Part shown: piece by piece, positions 62,483 to 64,000 of the stretch | How positions within the stretch are numbered: position 1 is the stretch's first letter | Layout: each line of letters starts with the position of its first letter | Assembly (NCBI RefSeq): GCF_003065485.1 | Contig: NZ_CP026951.1 | Span: forward strand, 1,860,001-1,924,000 | Reading direction: 5' to 3' | Length of the DNA: 64,000 nt | From: Salinibacterium hongtaonis | GTDB lineage: Bacteria > Actinomycetota > Actinomycetes > Actinomycetales > Microbacteriaceae | Notes under the pieces: generated by a model | What the model saw: only the letters and a program-made list of their open reading frames with translations | Databases searched by the model: none | What the model was told of the DNA's origin: nothing | Translations under genes and position numbers: made by a program

Positions 62483-64000
62483 CTAGGACTCCGTGATGTC
62501 GATTTCCTTCATCACGTCGGCGTCGATAGCCACGCGAACCTTCTCGATCAGGCTCTCCGGTGCGGGCGAGTCGATCGTGAGAACGCTGAGCGCCTGGCCG
62601 CCAGCCTCGCGGCGGCTGATCTGCATGCCAGCGATGTTGATGCCGGCGTCACCGAACTCCTTGCCATAGACCGCGACGATCCCGGGGCGGTCGGTGTAAA
62701 GCATGACGATGTGGTGCTGAGAGATCGGCACCTCGACGTCGTGGCCGTTGATCTCGACCAGCTTCTCGATCTGCTTGGTTCCCGTGAGAGTCGCAGAAAC
62801 CGAAAGCTGCGTGCCGTCAGTGAGACCGCCACGAATGGTCAGCAGGTTGCGGTATTCATCGCTCACGGGGTCAGTGATCAGGCGCACCTCGATGCCGCGC
62901 TGGTCGGCGAGCAGGGGCGCGTTGACGTAGGACACCGTCTCGCTGACAACGTTCGTGAAGATTCCCTTGAGCGCGGCAAGCTTGAGCACCTTGACATCGA
63001 GATCCGCGATCTCGCCGCGAACCTCAACATCCACGCTCGTGACCGGTCCCTGGGCGAGAGCGCTGAAGATCTGGCCCAGCTTCTCCATGAGCGGAATGCC
63101 CGGGCGAACCGACTCGTCGATGACGCCACCGGCCACGTTCACCGCGTCGGGAACGAGCTCGCCATCGAGAGCGAGACGCACCGACTTGGCAACAGAGACG
63201 CCAGCCTTCTCCTGAGCCTCATCCGTTGACGCGCCGAGGTGGGGCGTCAGAACGATGTTGTCGAGGGTCGTGAGGGGCGAGTCCTGGGGGGGCTCGCTCA
63301 CGAAGACATCGAGACCAGCGGCGGCAATGCGCTTAGTCGACAGCGCCTCGAAGAGGGCATCCTCGTCGATAATTCCGCCGCGGCTGCAGTTCACGATGCG
63401 CAGGGTCGGCTTTGCCTTGGCGAACTCGGCTGCCCCAAAGAGGCCCGTCGTCTCCGGCGTCTTGGGAATGTGAATGGTGATGAAGTCGGACTGCTCGATG
63501 AGCTCGTCCAGGCTCACGACCGAAACGCCGAGCTGCTGTGCGCGCGTGGGCGTGACGTACGGGTCATACGCGATGAGGTTGGCGCCGAACCCTGCAAGTC
63601 GCTGAGCGACGAGCGTGCCGATGCGGCCGAGGCCAACAATGCCGATCGTCTTCTCAAAAAGCTCGATACCGGTGTACTTGGAGCGCTTCCACTCCCCCGC
63701 CTTCATGGACTGGTTCGCCTCGGGGATGAACCGGGCAAGGCTCAGGATGTGGCCCACCGCGAGTTCCGCTGCCGAGATCACGTTGGAGGTCGGCGCGTTC
63801 ACGACCATGACGCCAGCCGTCGTTGCAGCCTTGATGTCGACGTTGTCGAGCCCGACTCCTGCGCGAGCGATGACCTTGAGCTTCTTGCCTGCGGCAATCG
63901 CCTCCTCGTCCATCTTCGTGGCAGATCGGATCAGCACGGCAGACGCATCAGCGAGAGCCGACAGCAGCGCCGGACGGTCGGTGCCGTCTACCGAGCGGAT
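62483..64000 (-). CDS. serA: D-3-phosphoglycerate dehydrogenase, 5' end outside the window
   Basis: The frame enters at the right edge with IRSVDGTDRPALLSALADASA and runs to TAG 62483, giving 505 visible residues. Typical long-form SerA is about 530, so only some 25 are missing. The NAD motif GLGRIGTLVAQRLAGFG, the arginine of RIVNCSRGGIIDEDAL and the catalytic histidine in TPHLGASTDEAQEK are present. The C-terminal regulatory part, about 200 residues, includes an ACT domain (YTDRPGIVAVYGKEFGDAGINIAGMQ). It catalyses the first step of serine synthesis. Serine feedback through the ACT domain is a family property. Confidence 0.95.
   Translation of the reverse strand: MRSVDGTDRPALLSALADASAVLIRSATKMDEEAIAAGKKLKVIARAGVGLDNVDIKAATTAGVMVVNAPTSNVISAAELAVGHILSLARFIPEANQSMKAGEWKRSKYTGIELFEKTIGIVGLGRIGTLVAQRLAGFGANLIAYDPYVTPTRAQQLGVSVVSLDELIEQSDFITIHIPKTPETTGLFGAAEFAKAKPTLRIVNCSRGGIIDEDALFEALSTKRIAAAGLDVFVSEPPQDSPLTTLDNIVLTPHLGASTDEAQEKAGVSVAKSVRLALDGELVPDAVNVAGGVIDESVRPGIPLMEKLGQIFSALAQGPVTSVDVEVRGEIADLDVKVLKLAALKGIFTNVVSETVSYVNAPLLADQRGIEVRLITDPVSDEYRNLLTIRGGLTDGTQLSVSATLTGTKQIEKLVEINGHDVEVPISQHHIVMLYTDRPGIVAVYGKEFGDAGINIAGMQISRREAGGQALSVLTIDSPAPESLIEKVRVAIDADVMKEIDITES

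Overview
This window is a GC-rich, gene-dense stretch of chromosome that looks like a member of the actinobacterial family Microbacteriaceae (Leifsonia/Salinibacterium-like). The grounds are the gene content and order (leuCD-murA-plsC-gpsA; serA, leuB-ilvE and gltX close together with tRNA-Gln and tRNA-Glu), frequent GTG starts, many ATGA/GTGA stop-start overlaps, FHA/Ser-Thr kinase/PP2C signalling genes, a yybP-ykoY-type leader before terC, and a strongly repeated CGGATGC/GCATCCG word. The family assignment is inference; no rRNA is present. I see no CRISPR array, insertion sequence or prophage.

Layout. 1-3.2 kb: the start of a Mur-ligase-like membrane protein and an alpha/beta hydrolase, then an MFS exporter overlapping a MerR regulator that carries an in-frame stop. 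3.2-8.5 kb: a minus-strand housekeeping operon leuC-leuD-murA-plsC-gpsA. 8.6-24.2 kb: a nine-gene minus-strand operon. It runs PP2C phosphatase, FHA protein, Ser/Thr kinase, FHA-like/HTH protein, an 1878-residue Ig/FN3 surface protein, MoxR ATPase, DUF58 protein, a transglutaminase-like membrane protein and another FHA protein. It looks like one phospho-regulated cell-envelope machine. 24.3-27.4 kb: terC behind a probable manganese riboswitch, yqhA and a FUSC transporter.

27.5-41.4 kb is an accessory, defence-like stretch. It holds an alcohol dehydrogenase, a type VII HEPN/MNT toxin-antitoxin pair whose antitoxin carries a Phd-like domain, small membrane and lipoprotein genes, and a DJ-1/PfpI protein. 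Then come a MazG-like pyrophosphohydrolase overlapping a GIY-YIG/DUF2075 ATPase, with a convergent HSDR_N-type nuclease, a NERD-UvrD helicase, a DEDDh exonuclease-BRCT protein and a membrane NERD protein. 41.4-47 kb: a tightly overlapped FMO-SDR-MFS-TauE operon divergent from a PucR regulator, with palindromes between them. 47-49.1 kb: two paralogous lipoproteins flanking a PKD-like exported protein.

49.1-64 kb: tRNA-Glu, a lipid kinase, an MBL hydrolase, tRNA-Gln, a thioredoxin-reductase-like enzyme, gltX, a PadR/HAAS pair, an FAH-family hydrolase, ilvE, leuB, a TetR-ABC transporter operon behind a promoter with two operators, and serA running off the right edge. Leucine and branched-chain amino-acid genes are split between 7-8.5 kb (leuCD) and 57-59 kb (leuB, ilvE). 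All calls come from reading the sequence; no database search was possible.
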